A stretch of DNA of 64,000 nucleotides from Pelagibius litoralis (GTDB lineage: Bacteria; Pseudomonadota; Alphaproteobacteria; Kiloniellales; Kiloniellaceae). Below are positions 54,718-64,000 of the stretch, piece after piece. The stretch lies in NCBI RefSeq assembly GCF_011683915.1, contig NZ_JAAQPH010000014.1, positions 62,001 to 126,000 on the forward strand, written 5' to 3'. Below the pieces are notes generated by a model, which saw only the letters and a list, made by a program, of their open reading frames with translations, searched no databases and was not told the DNA's origin. Both the position numbers and the translations under genes were made by a program. How positions within the stretch are numbered: the first letter of the stretch is position 1; each line of letters begins with the position of its first letter.

Positions 54718-55817
54718 GCGGCCCCCTCCCCGGTTTTATCACCGGGAAGCCCGTCAGGGCTGGCGCTGTCCGGATTGCCGCCCAACATGTCCAATTGCTC
54801 CAGGCTGCGCGGCACGTCGAGGCCCAGATAGGTAAAGCCGCCGCGCGATAGCATCCGCCCGCGCGGGGTGCGCTGGACCAGACCCTGCTGGATCAGATAG
54901 GGCTCGATCACCTCTTCCAGCACATCGCGCTGTTCCGAGAGGGCGGCGGCCATCGTCTCGACCCCGACCGGACCGCCGCCATAGTTTTCGGCGATGCAGC
55001 GCATGTAGCGCCGGTCCATGGCATCCAGGCCGCGCTCGTCGACATCCAGCCGGCGCAGGGCACCGTCGGCCTGGAGCGCGGCGATCACCTCGACCCCCGC
55101 CACCGCGGCAAAGTCCCGCACCCGGCGCAGCAGGCGGCCCGCAACCCGCGGCGTCCCCCTTGCGCGTCGCGCAATCTCGGCCGCGCCGTCATCGGTGAGG
55201 TTCATCTTCAGGACCCGCGCGCCACGGCTGACGATCTGCTGCAGCTCCTCCGGCTCGTAGAACTGCAGGCGCAGCGGAATGCCGAAGCGCTCACGCAGGG
55301 GCGTGGTGATAAGGCCGGAACGGGTGGTGGCGCCGACCAATGTGAAAGGCGGCAGATCGATCCTGACCGAGCGCGCGGCCGGCCCCTCGCCGATGATGAG
55401 ATCGAGGTGGAAGTCCTCCATCGCCGGATAGAGCACCTCCTCCACCGCCGGGGAAAGGCGGTGAATCTCATCGATGAAGAGCACGTCATGGGGCTGCAGG
55501 TTGGTGAGTATCGCGGCCAGGTCGCCGGCCTTGGCGATCACCGGCCCGGAGGTAGCACGAAAACCGACCGCCATTTCCCGCGCGACGATCTGCGCCAGGG
55601 TGGTCTTGCCGAGCCCCGGCGGACCGAAGAACAGCACATGGTCCAGCGCATCGCCGCGCCCGCGCGCCGCCTGCACGAAAACCCGCAGGTTCTCGCGCAC
55701 CGCGCGCTGACCGACAAAGTCGTCGAGCTGGGCCGGCCGCAGGCTGATGTCGCCGCTGTCTTCCTCGCGGAAGTCCGGCGTCACGACGCGCCCATCGCTG
55801 GCCGAACCGTCAATCAC
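54714..55817 (-). CDS. ruvB: Holliday junction helicase motor RuvB
   Basis: 367 residues. AAA+ Walker A GPPGLGKT, Walker [13 protein letters not shown] and sensor/arginine-finger region [18 protein letters not shown] are present, with a C-terminal winged helix ([20 protein letters not shown]). RuvB hexamers drive branch migration with RuvA. Gene order ruvC-ruvA-ruvB with tight spacing indicates one operon. Confidence 0.98.
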   Translation of the reverse strand: MIDGSASDGRVVTPDFREEDSGDISLRPAQLDDFVGQRAVRENLRVFVQAARGRGDALDHVLFFGPPGLGKTTLAQIVAREMAVGFRATSGPVIAKAGDLAAILTNLQPHDVLFIDEIHRLSPAVEEVLYPAMEDFHLDLIIGEGPAARSVRIDLPPFTLVGATTRSGLITTPLRERFGIPLRLQFYEPEELQQIVSRGARVLKMNLTDDGAAEIARRARGTPRVAGRLLRRVRDFAAVAGVEVIAALQADGALRRLDVDERGLDAMDRRYMRCIAENYGGGPVGVETMAAALSEQRDVLEEVIEPYLIQQGLVQRTPRGRMLSRGGFTYLGLDVPRSLEQLDMLGGNPDSASPDGLPGDKTGEGAA

Positions 55818-55830
55818 TGCGCCCGCTCCT

Positions 55831-56436
55831 TCACTGGGCCAGCTCCTTCAGGCCGGCCTTGATCAGGGCCTCAACCGGTGCCTCGGCGCCCAGGTCGCCC
55901 ATCGCCTTGGCGACGGCGGAAAAGGCCTCGGCCCGGCGATAGCCGAGATTGACCAGGGCGGAGACCGCGTCTTCCGAGACACCGACCGCCGAACCGGCGC
56001 CGCCATTGGCAAGGGCAACCGGTCCGAGAGCAATGCCGCCGGCCTTATCTTTCAATTCCAGGGCGATGCGCCCGGCCAGCTTGGGGCCGACACCGCTGGC
56101 CCGCGCCAAAGCCGCCTTGTCCTGTGCGGCAATCGCCTGCACCAGCTCGGCCGGCGGCAGGACCGAGAGAATGGCCAGCGCCATCTTGGCGCCCACCCCC
56201 TGAACCCCGTTCAGCAGGCGATACCAGTCCCGCTCCGCCGGATCGGCGAAGCCGAAGAGGTTGATGTGATCCTCGCGCACGTGGGTTTCGATCCACAGGC
56301 TGGCCGCGCCGCCCGGCGGCGGCAGCAGCCCCAGCGTGCGGCCGGAGCAGAATACCAGGTAACCGACCCCGCCGACGTCGATGATCGTCCAATCGTCGCC
56401 GCTCGAATCGATGACGCCGGTAAGCTTGCCGATCAC
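55831..56436 (-). CDS. ruvA: Holliday junction binding protein RuvA
   Basis: 201 residues. N-terminal OB fold ([20 protein letters not shown]), two helix-hairpin-helix motifs ([35 protein letters not shown]) and a C-terminal RuvB-contact domain ([20 protein letters not shown]). It binds four-way junctions as a tetramer. Its start overlaps the ruvC stop by 4 bp. Confidence 0.97.
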   Translation of the reverse strand: MIGKLTGVIDSSGDDWTIIDVGGVGYLVFCSGRTLGLLPPPGGAASLWIETHVREDHINLFGFADPAERDWYRLLNGVQGVGAKMALAILSVLPPAELVQAIAAQDKAALARASGVGPKLAGRIALELKDKAGGIALGPVALANGGAGSAVGVSEDAVSALVNLGYRRAEAFSAVAKAMGDLGAEAPVEALIKAGLKELAQ

Positions 56437-56996
56437 AGCGAACCTCCCGAAACCGCCCGGCCCGGGCCTGAAGCCGCACGCGGGGCCGTCTTCAGCGGAT
56501 CCTCGCTGCCCGCGGCCCAGCGCCGGCCGGTGGCATGATGGTGGCTGTGACAGATCGCAACCGCCAGGGCGTCCGCGGCATCGGGGGCCGCGATGGCGCA
56601 GCCCGGCAACAGGCGGCCGACCATCATCTCGACCTGTTTCTTGTCGGCATGGCCGGTGCCCACCACCGCCTTCTTCACAATCATCGGCAGGTATTCGGCC
56701 ACCGGCAGGCCGGCAAGCGCCGGGGTTAAAAGCGCGATACCCCGTGCCATCCCAAGCTTCAGGGTCGACGAAGGGTTCTTGTTCGCCAGGGTCACCTCGA
56801 CCGCCGCAAAGTCCGGCGCATAACTTTCCACCACCTCGGCAATGCCGCGATGAAGCTGCAGCAAACGCTCCGCCAGATCGGCCTTCGCGTCGGACACCAC
56901 CACCCCGTTGCCAAGATGACGCAGGTGGTTGCCGTCCGCCTCAATCACGCCCCAGCCGGTGTTGCGCAACCCAGGATCCAAACCAAGAACTCGCAT
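56433..56996 (-). CDS. ruvC: Holliday junction endonuclease RuvC
   Basis: 187 residues, RNase H fold. Catalytic acidic residues are seen in [16 protein letters not shown], in [19 protein letters not shown] and in [20 protein letters not shown]. It resolves Holliday junctions by paired nicks. The C-terminal 25 residues are a poorly conserved tail. Confidence 0.96.
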   Translation of the reverse strand: MRVLGLDPGLRNTGWGVIEADGNHLRHLGNGVVVSDAKADLAERLLQLHRGIAEVVESYAPDFAAVEVTLANKNPSSTLKLGMARGIALLTPALAGLPVAEYLPMIVKKAVVGTGHADKKQVEMMVGRLLPGCAIAAPDAADALAVAICHSHHHATGRRWAAGSEDPLKTAPRAASGPGRAVSGGSL

Positions 56997-57067
56997 CGCT
57001 ATGACTTCGGTTCCCCTCGTTACTTAAAGTCCCGTGAGGGACCGGGTCCTGTGTTCCGCGGGCCGGC

Positions 57068-57817
57068 CTAGGCCGTCAGGCGGGCCATCACGTCTTCGCT
57101 GATCTCGAAATTCGCCGAGACGCGCTGCACATCGTCGCTCTCGTCCAGCACATCCAGAAACTTCAGCATGGTCTGGGCCTTGTCCTCGTCGATCGCCACG
57201 GTGTTCTGCGGCCGCCAGGTCAACTCCGCCGCGCTGGGGTCGCCGAAGCGTTCGGTCAGGGCGTCGCGCACCGACGAGAAATCATCGGGATCACAGGTGA
57301 TTTCGTGGCTCTCCGCAGTGGATTCGACGTCACCGGCACCGGCCTCGACCGCGGCCTCGAAGACCTCGTCGGAAGAACCGATGGCCACCGGGTAGGTCAC
57401 GACACCGAGGCGGTCGAACATGAAGGAGACCGAATTCGTTTCCCCCAGGGTGCCGCCATGCTTGCTGAAGGCCGAGCGCACTTCGGAAGCCGTGCGGTTC
57501 CGGTTGTCGGTCAGCGCCTCGACGATCACCGCCACACCGCCGGGGCCGTAACCCTCGTAGCGGATTTCCTCATAATTGGTGTCATCCTCGCCGCCGGCGG
57601 CCCGTTTGATCGCCCGTTCGATATTGTCTTTCGGCATATTGGCCGCCCGCGCCGCCTGAATGGCGCCGCGCAGACGCGGGTTTTTGTCCGGTTCCGGCAG
57701 GCCGGACTTGGCAGCCACCAGGATCTCGCGGGTCAAACGCGCGAACTGCTTGGCGCGCTTCTTATCCTGCGCGCCCTTGCGGTACATGATGTTCTTAAAC
57801 TGTGAATGGCCCGCCAT
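57068..57817 (-). CDS. YebC/PmpR family protein (TACO1-like)
   Basis: 249 residues. The signature [20 protein letters not shown] opens the protein, followed by [20 protein letters not shown] and [20 protein letters not shown]. Family members were described as transcription factors and, more recently, as ribosome-associated factors that help translation of proline-rich stretches. It is the first gene of the run leading into ruvCAB, about 70 bp upstream of ruvC. Confidence 0.95.
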   Translation of the reverse strand: MAGHSQFKNIMYRKGAQDKKRAKQFARLTREILVAAKSGLPEPDKNPRLRGAIQAARAANMPKDNIERAIKRAAGGEDDTNYEEIRYEGYGPGGVAVIVEALTDNRNRTASEVRSAFSKHGGTLGETNSVSFMFDRLGVVTYPVAIGSSDEVFEAAVEAGAGDVESTAESHEITCDPDDFSSVRDALTERFGDPSAAELTWRPQNTVAIDEDKAQTMLKFLDVLDESDDVQRVSANFEISEDVMARLTA

Positions 57818-58110
57818 AACTGGACGATCCTATCCTACATAGTGGGACGAAGTCAGCTTGAGCCTACCATATTTTGAGGTTAAGCGGGGCATTCGAGCTT
57901 CAGCGTTACCCCCCCAATATGGCGACAATAGGGCGGCTTCTATCAGGTCGCGGGCCGAACCTAAAGCCTCTCGCAGTGCCGGCCCCGGCTTGCAGGCGCT
58001 TCATCTGGCGGCAAGCCGGGCCCTTCGGGCGCTTACGAGTTAACGCAACGTTAATTCAGTTGAGACACACTCAATCCATCGCAAACCATTGGAACTGGAC
58101 GGAAGCCGCA

Positions 58111-58404
58111 ATGCCGACGCCGTTGAACATCATAGATCTGGCGATCACCGAGGAGATCTCGGGCGATTCGGCCGAGGTCGCGCGCCGACTCGACAAGGCC
58201 GCCGATCTGGTCGAGGGCTTTGCCGAGCAGAGTGGCCTCGATGCTCTGGACCAACTGCTGTCCATCGCCGAAAAGACCGGTGTCCAAGGATCGACCATCG
58301 ATCTGGTCGAGGCAGCGCAAGAGGTTGCCAAGGAAGTCACCGGGCAAAGCGGCGTCCTGCACCGCGAGGTCGAGCGCTTTATCTCCGTCTCATCCGAGCG
58401 TTGA
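58111..58404 (+). CDS. Small helical hypothetical protein
   Basis: 97 residues from ATG 58111 (MPTPLNIIDLAITEEISGDS); a longer frame from 57874 is Arg/Pro-rich at its start and unlikely. The sequence is acidic and helical with heptad-like spacing (ARRLDKAADLVEGFAEQSGL; IDLVEAAQEVAKEVTGQSGV). No signal peptide or membrane segment. No family recognised. It is convergent with the phosphoesterase gene; about 290 bp of noncoding DNA precedes it. Confidence 0.65.
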   Translation: MPTPLNIIDLAITEEISGDSAEVARRLDKAADLVEGFAEQSGLDALDQLLSIAEKTGVQGSTIDLVEAAQEVAKEVTGQSGVLHREVERFISVSSER

Positions 58405-58452
58405 TCTAACTTTCCGGAAACGTCGGTTCGGCCAAAAGCCCAACCCATCGGG

Positions 58453-59265
58453 TCAGTCGGGCAAAGCCTCTGACAAGCGCCCGCCGACGCGCAGAGGCAG
58501 GACCCGTTCGGCCAATCCGCTGGCGTCGTTGGTTTCGACAAAAACACCGCAGAGCGTGCCCTCGCCGCTGGCGACGCTCAGCCGCTCGCCCCGCACCTTC
58601 TTCACGAAGCGCTCGATCGGCACCGTCTTTTCCATGCCGATGACCGAATCGTAGTCGCCGCACATCCCCGCGTCGCTTTGATAGGCCGTGCCGCCGGGCA
58701 GAATCATGTTGTCGGCCGTGGGCACATGGGTGTGCGTCCCGACAAAGAGGGAAACCTTGCCGTCGACAAAGTGGCCCGCCGCCATTTTCTCCGAGGTCGC
58801 CTCGGCATGATAATCGACGACCACCGCATCGACCGACGCACCCAGACGGTACTGGGCCAGCACGCCCGCCAGGCAGGCGAAAGGGTCGTTCAGGTCTTCC
58901 ATGAAAAGCTGACCCATCACGTTGACCACCAATACCTTCTTCCCGCGGCGGGTTTCAAAGACCCCGACCCCCTTGCCCGGCGTGCCGGTGGGGAAATTCT
59001 GCGGCCGCAGCAGCCTGGGCTCGCCGGAGATGTAGGACATGACTTCCCGCTGATCCCAGCTGTGATTGCCGCCGGAAATCACGTCGACGCCGACCTCGAA
59101 GAGTTGTCGGCAGATCTTCTCGGTAATGCCGAAACCCGAGGCCGCGTTCTCGCCATTGGCGATCACAAAATCCAACTTCAACCGCTTGCGCAGACCGGGC
59201 AGCTGGGCGAGCACGACGTCACGCCCCGGCCGGCCGACGATATCGCCGCAAAAAAGAAGTCTCAT
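58453..59265 (-). CDS. YmdB-family metallophosphoesterase
   Basis: 270 residues from ATG 59265. Metal ligands are visible in MRLLFCGDIVGRPGRD, VIANGENAASGFG, VISGGNHSWDQRE, VVDYHAEATSEK and FVGTHTHVPTADN. This is the TIGR00282/YmdB family, with phosphodiesterase activity on 2',3'-cyclic nucleotides and related substrates shown for some members. It lies downstream of the 5-formyl-THF cyclo-ligase gene on the same strand. Confidence 0.92.
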   Translation of the reverse strand: MRLLFCGDIVGRPGRDVVLAQLPGLRKRLKLDFVIANGENAASGFGITEKICRQLFEVGVDVISGGNHSWDQREVMSYISGEPRLLRPQNFPTGTPGKGVGVFETRRGKKVLVVNVMGQLFMEDLNDPFACLAGVLAQYRLGASVDAVVVDYHAEATSEKMAAGHFVDGKVSLFVGTHTHVPTADNMILPGGTAYQSDAGMCGDYDSVIGMEKTVPIERFVKKVRGERLSVASGEGTLCGVFVETNDASGLAERVLPLRVGGRLSEALPD

Positions 59266-59332
59266 ACGAAGGTATCGCAATCTAACAAAGGAATAAGGCC
59301 AGCCCGCAACGGCGCTGCCTGCCACAACGGCA

Positions 59333-59968
59333 CTAAAACCGGATCACCGCCTTTTCGGTCACCAGCCCGTCCAGCTTCTGATCATTACCATCCCGCGGAA
59401 CCTGCCCCACCTGCTGGGCCGAAAACGCCAAGCCGAGTGCCAGGATATCACCTCTGGTGCGCAGAAGCGCAAGACTGCGGTCATAAAATCCGCCGCCATA
59501 GCCCAGGCGATAGCCCAGAGCATCGAAAGCCAGCAGGGGCACCAGCAGAACCTGCGGTTCCAGCAACGGGCTTTCCGCCGCCGGCTCCTCGGTTCCGAAG
59601 CCGGCGGGAAACAGCGGATCCCCGGGCGCCCAGGCGCGGAAGTCCAGCGGCCGGCCAGGGCCGCGCAGGGCCGGCAAAGCCAGTCTGCAGCCCACCGCCG
59701 CCAAGGCCTGGAGCAGCGGTCGCGGGTCCATTTCATCGCCCATCGGCCAATAGGCGGAGACGACGGTATCGGCCAGCGCCATGTCATGAGCCATAAAAAG
59801 GTCGCGAAGCGCCGCCGCCGCCCGACCGCCGGCCGCCCGATCCGCCTCGGCGGCGGCCTTGCGGGCTGCCTTGGCAGCCGTCCGCAGCCGTTGCTTGGCG
59901 GCGGGAACATCGTCAGGCTGATTATCGGGGCTGGCGTTTTCGGGGGACAAGATGGCGTCCGGTCTCAA
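59333..59968 (-). CDS. 5-formyltetrahydrofolate cyclo-ligase
   Basis: 211 residues. The N-terminal helix KQRLRTAAKAARKAAAEADR, middle part VVSAYWPMGDEMDPRPLLQA, and C-terminal FDALGYRLGYGGGFYDRSLA are the family marks. It converts 5-formyl-THF to 5,10-methenyl-THF with ATP. The longest frame starts with TTG at 59968; no ATG fits, so the start is uncertain. It lies directly after the 6S RNA gene, as in many Proteobacteria. Confidence 0.9.
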   Translation of the reverse strand: MRPDAILSPENASPDNQPDDVPAAKQRLRTAAKAARKAAAEADRAAGGRAAAALRDLFMAHDMALADTVVSAYWPMGDEMDPRPLLQALAAVGCRLALPALRGPGRPLDFRAWAPGDPLFPAGFGTEEPAAESPLLEPQVLLVPLLAFDALGYRLGYGGGFYDRSLALLRTRGDILALGLAFSAQQVGQVPRDGNDQKLDGLVTEKAVIRF

Positions 59969-60071
59969 CCGCTCGGCTATCGGCGTCCGCCGCAGGCGGC
60001 GGTCCGCTTGGCGGTAACCGGGCCGGAACCGGGCTCAGGATAGGTATCGGGTGGCGCCGCATAGGCCGTTG

Positions 60072-60218
60072 GTAGCATAGGATCCTCTGTGGCCTGCCAA
60101 GCAGGTGGGCGCCATATACCAGGACCACGGCCCCGGCAGGGACAGCTCCCTAGAGGTTCGGTATTGGCCCCAGGGATCTCGAAACCTGACGCACCCAGCA
60201 GCGCCACCCGACAAAGCT
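60072..60218 (-). ncRNA. ssrS: 6S RNA
   Basis: The minus strand between zapA and the cyclo-ligase gene carries 6S hallmarks: TTTCGAGATCCCTGG on the 5' side, GGGAGCTGTCCCTGC at the apical arm, GTCCTGGTATATGGC on the 3' side, then GGCCACAGAGGATCC. The location zapA-6S-cyclo-ligase is the conserved one in Proteobacteria. 6S RNA mimics an open promoter and sequesters the housekeeping RNA polymerase. Ends are approximate. Confidence 0.82.
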
Positions 60219-60226
60219 TACCTTAT

Positions 60227-60580
60227 CTAGGCCTCTTGCAGCCGGGCGGCAAGGGCTTCGATGCGCTGGGCGCAGGCGTCGAGGGCGCGCGAAGCCTGCT
60301 CTTCACCGGCACCCGGGGCCGGATTCGCAGCCCCCCGGCCGGACGGCGTCTCGCCGGCCTTCAGCCCGTCGATCTGACGCCGGGCGTCGAAAAGCTCGTC
60401 GGCGACAAGCAGGCAGGACATGAACAAAAGGCGTTGTTCACCCACCTGGCCGATGCTGCCTTCAAGCTCAACGACCTTGCGGTCGATATGCTCAGCCAGC
60501 TTCTTCAGGTGGCTTTCCTGGCCGTCATCGCAGGTGACCTGGTAGGAGCGGCCGTGAACCATCAGGGAAATCTGTGCCAT
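60227..60580 (-). CDS. zapA: Cell division protein ZapA
   Basis: 117 residues. The ZapA head domain is clear (MAQISLMVHGRSYQVTCDDG; HLKKLAEHIDRKVVELEG), followed by a helical segment (EQRLLFMSCLLVADELFDAR) and a C-terminal coiled coil (DACAQRIEALAARLQEA). ZapA bundles FtsZ filaments at the division site. It starts 5 bp after a small DUF4164-type gene and is followed by 6S RNA. Confidence 0.92.
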   Translation of the reverse strand: MAQISLMVHGRSYQVTCDDGQESHLKKLAEHIDRKVVELEGSIGQVGEQRLLFMSCLLVADELFDARRQIDGLKAGETPSGRGAANPAPGAGEEQASRALDACAQRIEALAARLQEA

Positions 60581-60585
60581 CGGCG

Positions 60586-60804
60586 TCAGCCTGTCAGGCG
60601 GCGAAGCCGCCCGATCGCCTGATCCAGCCGCGCCGAGACGCTGCTGGTCAGTTGCTGCAGCACCGCGTTCTCGCGTTGCGCCGCGCTCAAGGCTTCGCGC
60701 AATGCGGTATCGTCGCCGCCCTGCGCGACGCGGGCCGAAACCACCTTTTCAAGATTCTCGATTGCGAGCTGCAGCCGTCTGCCGGCTTCATCCATCTGTG
60801 CCAT
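60586..60804 (-). CDS. DUF4164-type small coiled-coil protein
   Basis: 72 residues from ATG 60804 (MAQMDEAGRRLQLAIENLEK). It is almost all helix with heptads (ALREALSAAQRENAVLQQLT, SVSARLDQAIGRLRRL). Small genes of this type, called DUF4164 from memory, sit before zapA in many Alphaproteobacteria, and the tight coupling suggests a division role. Function is not established. Confidence 0.7.
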   Translation of the reverse strand: MAQMDEAGRRLQLAIENLEKVVSARVAQGGDDTALREALSAAQRENAVLQQLTSSVSARLDQAIGRLRRLTG

Positions 60805-61117
60805 TGGCTTTCCGTCCGGTCCCTTCCTGCAGCCGACCGCCTGCTGCCGTCCTTGGTCTTCACCTTCAACATAAGCATCCGCCCCGTAACCGGTCAACCG
60901 GGCACCCCTAAAGTGACTCACGAGTAACGGCCACACGGCACCTTTGTCCGGCGGTTCTCGATCCACGATCCCCCCAACCCGCTATCACCGGCGGAATTCG
61001 CCGAGTTATCCACCAGATGCCGGTTGACCTTAGCCGGTGGTGTCGGCATGTTGCGGCCCATCCGGTCGCGCAGTTTTGTGCCGCTACCCTCTGGTTTCCC
61101 GCAGGTGGATTTCTTCG

Positions 61118-63148
61118 ATGGACGCCGTCACGTCGTCTGCACCGCATGACAACAGCAAGCCCCCCATGGATCATCAAGACATGAACCACCGAGATATGGC
61201 CAATGCCATCCGCGCTCTGGCCATGGACGCGGTCCAAAAGGCGAACTCCGGCCACCCCGGCATGCCGATGGGCATGGCCGACGTGGCAACGGTACTCTTC
61301 ACCCGCTTTCTGAAGTTCGACCCGGCCCAGCCCGACTGGCCGGACCGCGACCGCTTCGTGCTCTCCGCCGGCCACGGCTCCATGCTGCTCTACGCGCTGC
61401 TGCACCTGACCGGCTACGAAGATATGACGATGGAGGAGCTGCGCAATTTCCGTCAGCTCGGCAGCCGCACCGCGGGGCACCCGGAATACGGTCATGCGAC
61501 AGGAATCGAAACCACCACGGGCCCGCTGGGACAGGGCCTGGCCAATGCGGTCGGCATGGCCCTGGCCGAGCGCCTGTTGAACGCCCGCTTCGGCGATGCG
61601 CTGGTCGATCATCACACCTATACGATTGCCGGTGACGGCTGCCTGATGGAAGGCCTCAGCCACGAGGCAATCTCGCTGGCCGGCCATCTGAAGCTGAACA
61701 AGCTCATCGTGCTGTTCGACGACAATTCGATCTGCATCGACGGCAGCACCGACCTCACGGTGTCCGACGATCAGATCAAGCGCTTCGAGGCCTGCGGCTG
61801 GGCAGCGACCCGCGTGGACGGACACGACCCGGAAGCCATCGCCGCCGCCATCGCCGCTGCACAGACGAGCGACCGGCCGAGCCTGATTGCCTGCAAGACC
61901 ACCATCGGCTACGGATCGCCGAACAAGCAGGGAACCGCGGCGACCCACGGCGCACCACTCGGCGACGACGAGATCGCCGCCACCCGGGCCGCCCTCGGCT
62001 GGCCCCACGCGCCCTTCGAGATTCCCGACGACATTGTGGCATCCTGGCGTAGCGCCGGTGCGCGCGGCGCCGCCGATTCAGCGGCTTGGCAGGAACGCCT
62101 GAACGACACACCCGCCGAACTCCGTAGAACCTTCAAGCAGCAGATGGCAGGCGAACTGCCGGCAGGCTGGAAAGAGGCCATGGCCGCCTTCAAGGCGGAG
62201 ATTATCGCCGAGGCGCCGACGGTGGCCACGCGGGTGTCTTCACAAAAGACCCTGGACGTCCTGACCGCTGCGATCCCGGCGATGCTCGGCGGCTCGGCCG
62301 ATCTCACCGGCTCCAACAACACCAAGAGCAAAAGCCAGGGCATCGTCTCTGCCGCCGATTTCTCCGGCGCCTATGTCCACTATGGCGTGCGCGAGCACGG
62401 CATGGCGGCGGCGATGAACGGGATCGCACTGCACGGCGGGCTCATTCCCTACGGCGGCACCTTTCTGGTCTTCACCGACTACTGCCGCCCCTCGATCCGC
62501 CTTTCGGCTCTGATGAAACAACGGGTCATCTATGTCATGACCCACGATTCCATCGGCCTGGGCGAGGACGGGCCGACCCATCAGCCGGTCGAGCAGATCG
62601 CCGCGCTGCGGGCAATTCCCAATCTTCTGGTGTTCCGGCCGGCCGATACCATCGAGACGGCGGAGTGCTGGGAACTGGCACTGCAGAGCGAGGACGCACC
62701 CTCGGTGCTGGCCCTGACCCGCCAGGGCCTGCCCACGCTGCGCAAGGACGGCTCCGAAAACCACTCCGCCTACGGCGCCTACATCATGGTGCCGGCCGAC
62801 AGCGAGCGGCAGGTGACCCTTCTGGCATCGGGGTCCGAAGTGCTGATCGCGGTGGAGGCGCAGAAGATGCTGCGCGATGAGGGCATATCGGCGGCGGTCG
62901 TGTCGGTTCCCTGCTGGGAGCTGTTCGAGCAGCAGCAGCCGCACTATCGCGACGAGGTTCTCAGCCCCGGCACCCTGCACATCGCCATCGAGGCAGCCAG
63001 CCCCTTCGGCTGGGAACGCTGGATCGAATCCGGCGGCGGCTTTGTCGGCATGCGCTCCTTCGGCGCCTCCGCGCCGGCCAAGGACCTCTATAAAGACTTC
63101 AACATTACCGCCGAGGCCGTTGTGGAAGCCGTCAAGACACGTTTTTGA
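61118..63148 (+). CDS. tkt: Transketolase
   Basis: 676 residues from ATG 61118 with AGGTGGAT upstream; ATG 61166 is an alternative. TPP-binding is seen in [20 protein letters not shown] ending at DDN. Early motif [20 protein letters not shown] and the later [19 protein letters not shown] and [17 protein letters not shown] are typical. It exchanges two-carbon units among sugar phosphates in the pentose phosphate or Calvin cycles. The next gene is a class I aldolase, 57 bp on; gap and pgk, often between them, are absent. Confidence 0.97.
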   Translation: MDAVTSSAPHDNSKPPMDHQDMNHRDMANAIRALAMDAVQKANSGHPGMPMGMADVATVLFTRFLKFDPAQPDWPDRDRFVLSAGHGSMLLYALLHLTGYEDMTMEELRNFRQLGSRTAGHPEYGHATGIETTTGPLGQGLANAVGMALAERLLNARFGDALVDHHTYTIAGDGCLMEGLSHEAISLAGHLKLNKLIVLFDDNSICIDGSTDLTVSDDQIKRFEACGWAATRVDGHDPEAIAAAIAAAQTSDRPSLIACKTTIGYGSPNKQGTAATHGAPLGDDEIAATRAALGWPHAPFEIPDDIVASWRSAGARGAADSAAWQERLNDTPAELRRTFKQQMAGELPAGWKEAMAAFKAEIIAEAPTVATRVSSQKTLDVLTAAIPAMLGGSADLTGSNNTKSKSQGIVSAADFSGAYVHYGVREHGMAAAMNGIALHGGLIPYGGTFLVFTDYCRPSIRLSALMKQRVIYVMTHDSIGLGEDGPTHQPVEQIAALRAIPNLLVFRPADTIETAECWELALQSEDAPSVLALTRQGLPTLRKDGSENHSAYGAYIMVPADSERQVTLLASGSEVLIAVEAQKMLRDEGISAAVVSVPCWELFEQQQPHYRDEVLSPGTLHIAIEAASPFGWERWIESGGGFVGMRSFGASAPAKDLYKDFNITAEAVVEAVKTRF

Positions 63149-63205
63149 CCACTCCAAAGCGGTGCGGCCTTCCTATATAGATCAGCGCAAACGGAGGGCT
63201 CAGCC

Positions 63206-64000
63206 ATGACATCTGCCAAACTTGCCGAAACAGCCAACGCACTCGTCGCCGACGGCAAGGGCATTCTTGCCGCCGACGAGAGTTCGCCGACGATCAAGAA
63301 ACGCTTCGACGGCATCAAGATCGCTTCCACCGAGGAGAACCGCCGCGACTACCGCGACATGCTCTTCAGCACACCCAAAGCCAACAGATACATCTCCGGC
63401 GCCATCCTCTACGACGAGACCATCCGCCAGAAGGCGGCGGACGGGAAAACCCTTGTCGCCAAGCTGAAATCCGCCGGCATAATCCCCGGTATCAAGGTGG
63501 ATATGGGCGCCAAACCCCTGGCCGGACATCCCGACGAGACCGTCACCGAAGGCCTGGACGGCCTGCGCGACCGGCTGAAGGAATACGCCAAGCTCGGCGC
63601 CCGCTTCACCAAGTGGCGCGGTGTCTACCGCATCAGCGATGCCGCGCCGAGCCCCGCCTGTGTGATCGCCAATGCCCATGCCCTGGCCCGCTACGCCGCG
63701 CTGGCGCAGGAGGCCGGCCTGGTGCCGATCGTCGAACCCGAGGTCCTGATGGACGGCGACCATACCATCGACGTCTGCGAAGAGGTCACGGAAGAGGTGC
63801 TGCGCAGCGTCTACGCCGAACTGGCCAACCAGAATGTCTGGCTGGAAGGCACACTGCTGAAGCCGAACATGGTAATCTCCGGCAAGGACTGCCCCGAGCA
63901 GGCCGGCGTCGCCGAGGTTGCCGAACGTACCGTCCGCTGCCTGAAGCGCACCGTGCCGGCGGTGGTGCCCGGGATCGTCTTCCTGTCCGGCGGGCAAAAC
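63206..64000 (+). CDS. Class I fructose-bisphosphate aldolase (3' end outside window)
   Basis: 265 codons are visible from ATG 63206 after GGAGGG, with no stop before the window end. Class I motifs are present: GKGILAADESSPTIKKRF, then IVEPEVLMDG and VWLEGTLLKPNMV with the Schiff-base lysine in LLKPNM, and VPGIVFLSGGQ. It cleaves or forms fructose-1,6-bisphosphate. It is the eukaryote-like class I type rather than the zinc class II enzyme. Cotranscription with tkt is likely. Confidence 0.95.
   Translation, partial: MTSAKLAETANALVADGKGILAADESSPTIKKRFDGIKIASTEENRRDYRDMLFSTPKANRYISGAILYDETIRQKAADGKTLVAKLKSAGIIPGIKVDMGAKPLAGHPDETVTEGLDGLRDRLKEYAKLGARFTKWRGVYRISDAAPSPACVIANAHALARYAALAQEAGLVPIVEPEVLMDGDHTIDVCEEVTEEVLRSVYAELANQNVWLEGTLLKPNMVISGKDCPEQAGVAEVAERTVRCLKRTVPAVVPGIVFLSGGQN

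Noticed and set aside
59977-60207. Short frames in the zapA/cyclo-ligase gap
   Set aside because: They overlap conserved 6S RNA blocks and have no protein-like pattern.

Overview
The window reads as chromosomal DNA of a high-GC alphaproteobacterium. The gene order (hisZ-purA, serC-serA, glmM-folP-ftsH-tilS, tol-pal-ruv-yebC, zapA-6S RNA-5-formyl-THF ligase, tkt-fba) and the protein styles fit the Rhodospirillales/Kiloniellales area. That placement is an inference; no 16S rRNA gene is present.

Left part, about 1-21.9 kb, is accessory. It opens with a membrane-anchored TPR protein whose 120-bp repeats are nearly identical in DNA. Two small hypothetical genes and one on the opposite strand follow. 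Next comes a wreck of mobile DNA: an IS5-type transposase tail abutting an IS256-type transposase that has lost its N-terminus, abutting a frameshifted tyrosine recombinase. After a small lipoprotein gene lies the most striking locus. A 3302-residue RTX/FecR adhesin-like gene (9499-19407, minus) is surrounded by three paralogous LuxR-type regulators: two in tandem on the plus strand facing its 3' end, and one upstream on the same strand. A GC-rich palindrome with core CCCCCATYTGGGGG occurs upstream of the adhesin gene and again upstream of the lipoprotein gene. The stretch ends with a decayed gene and a tRNA-Glu(CTC) gene followed by a clear terminator.

Right part, about 22-64 kb, is mostly conserved core. 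22-26.3 kb: Nudix hydrolase, threonine aldolase, DUF6476-type membrane protein, rluD and rpoH. 26.5-29.2 kb: a membrane protein paired with a kinase-fold protein lacking the catalytic residues. 29.3-36.4 kb: purA, hisZ, a PqiA-like protein, an FG-GAP repeat protein, serA and serC. 36.7-42.5 kb: a membrane protein, MaoC, GNAT, cupin, PhzF and DUF1127 genes, a MocR regulator and a lipoprotein. 42.5-57.8 kb: a long run of minus-strand housekeeping genes for cell-wall precursor, folate, protease, tRNA modification, Tol-Pal envelope and RuvABC recombination functions. 58-64 kb: a small unknown gene, YmdB-type phosphoesterase, 5-formyl-THF cyclo-ligase, 6S RNA, zapA, a DUF4164-type gene, tkt, and the start of a class I aldolase.

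The best candidate for an undescribed system is the adhesin with its three LuxR paralogues and the shared palindrome. My reading is a locally regulated surface or biofilm protein, probably exported by a type I secretion system encoded elsewhere.
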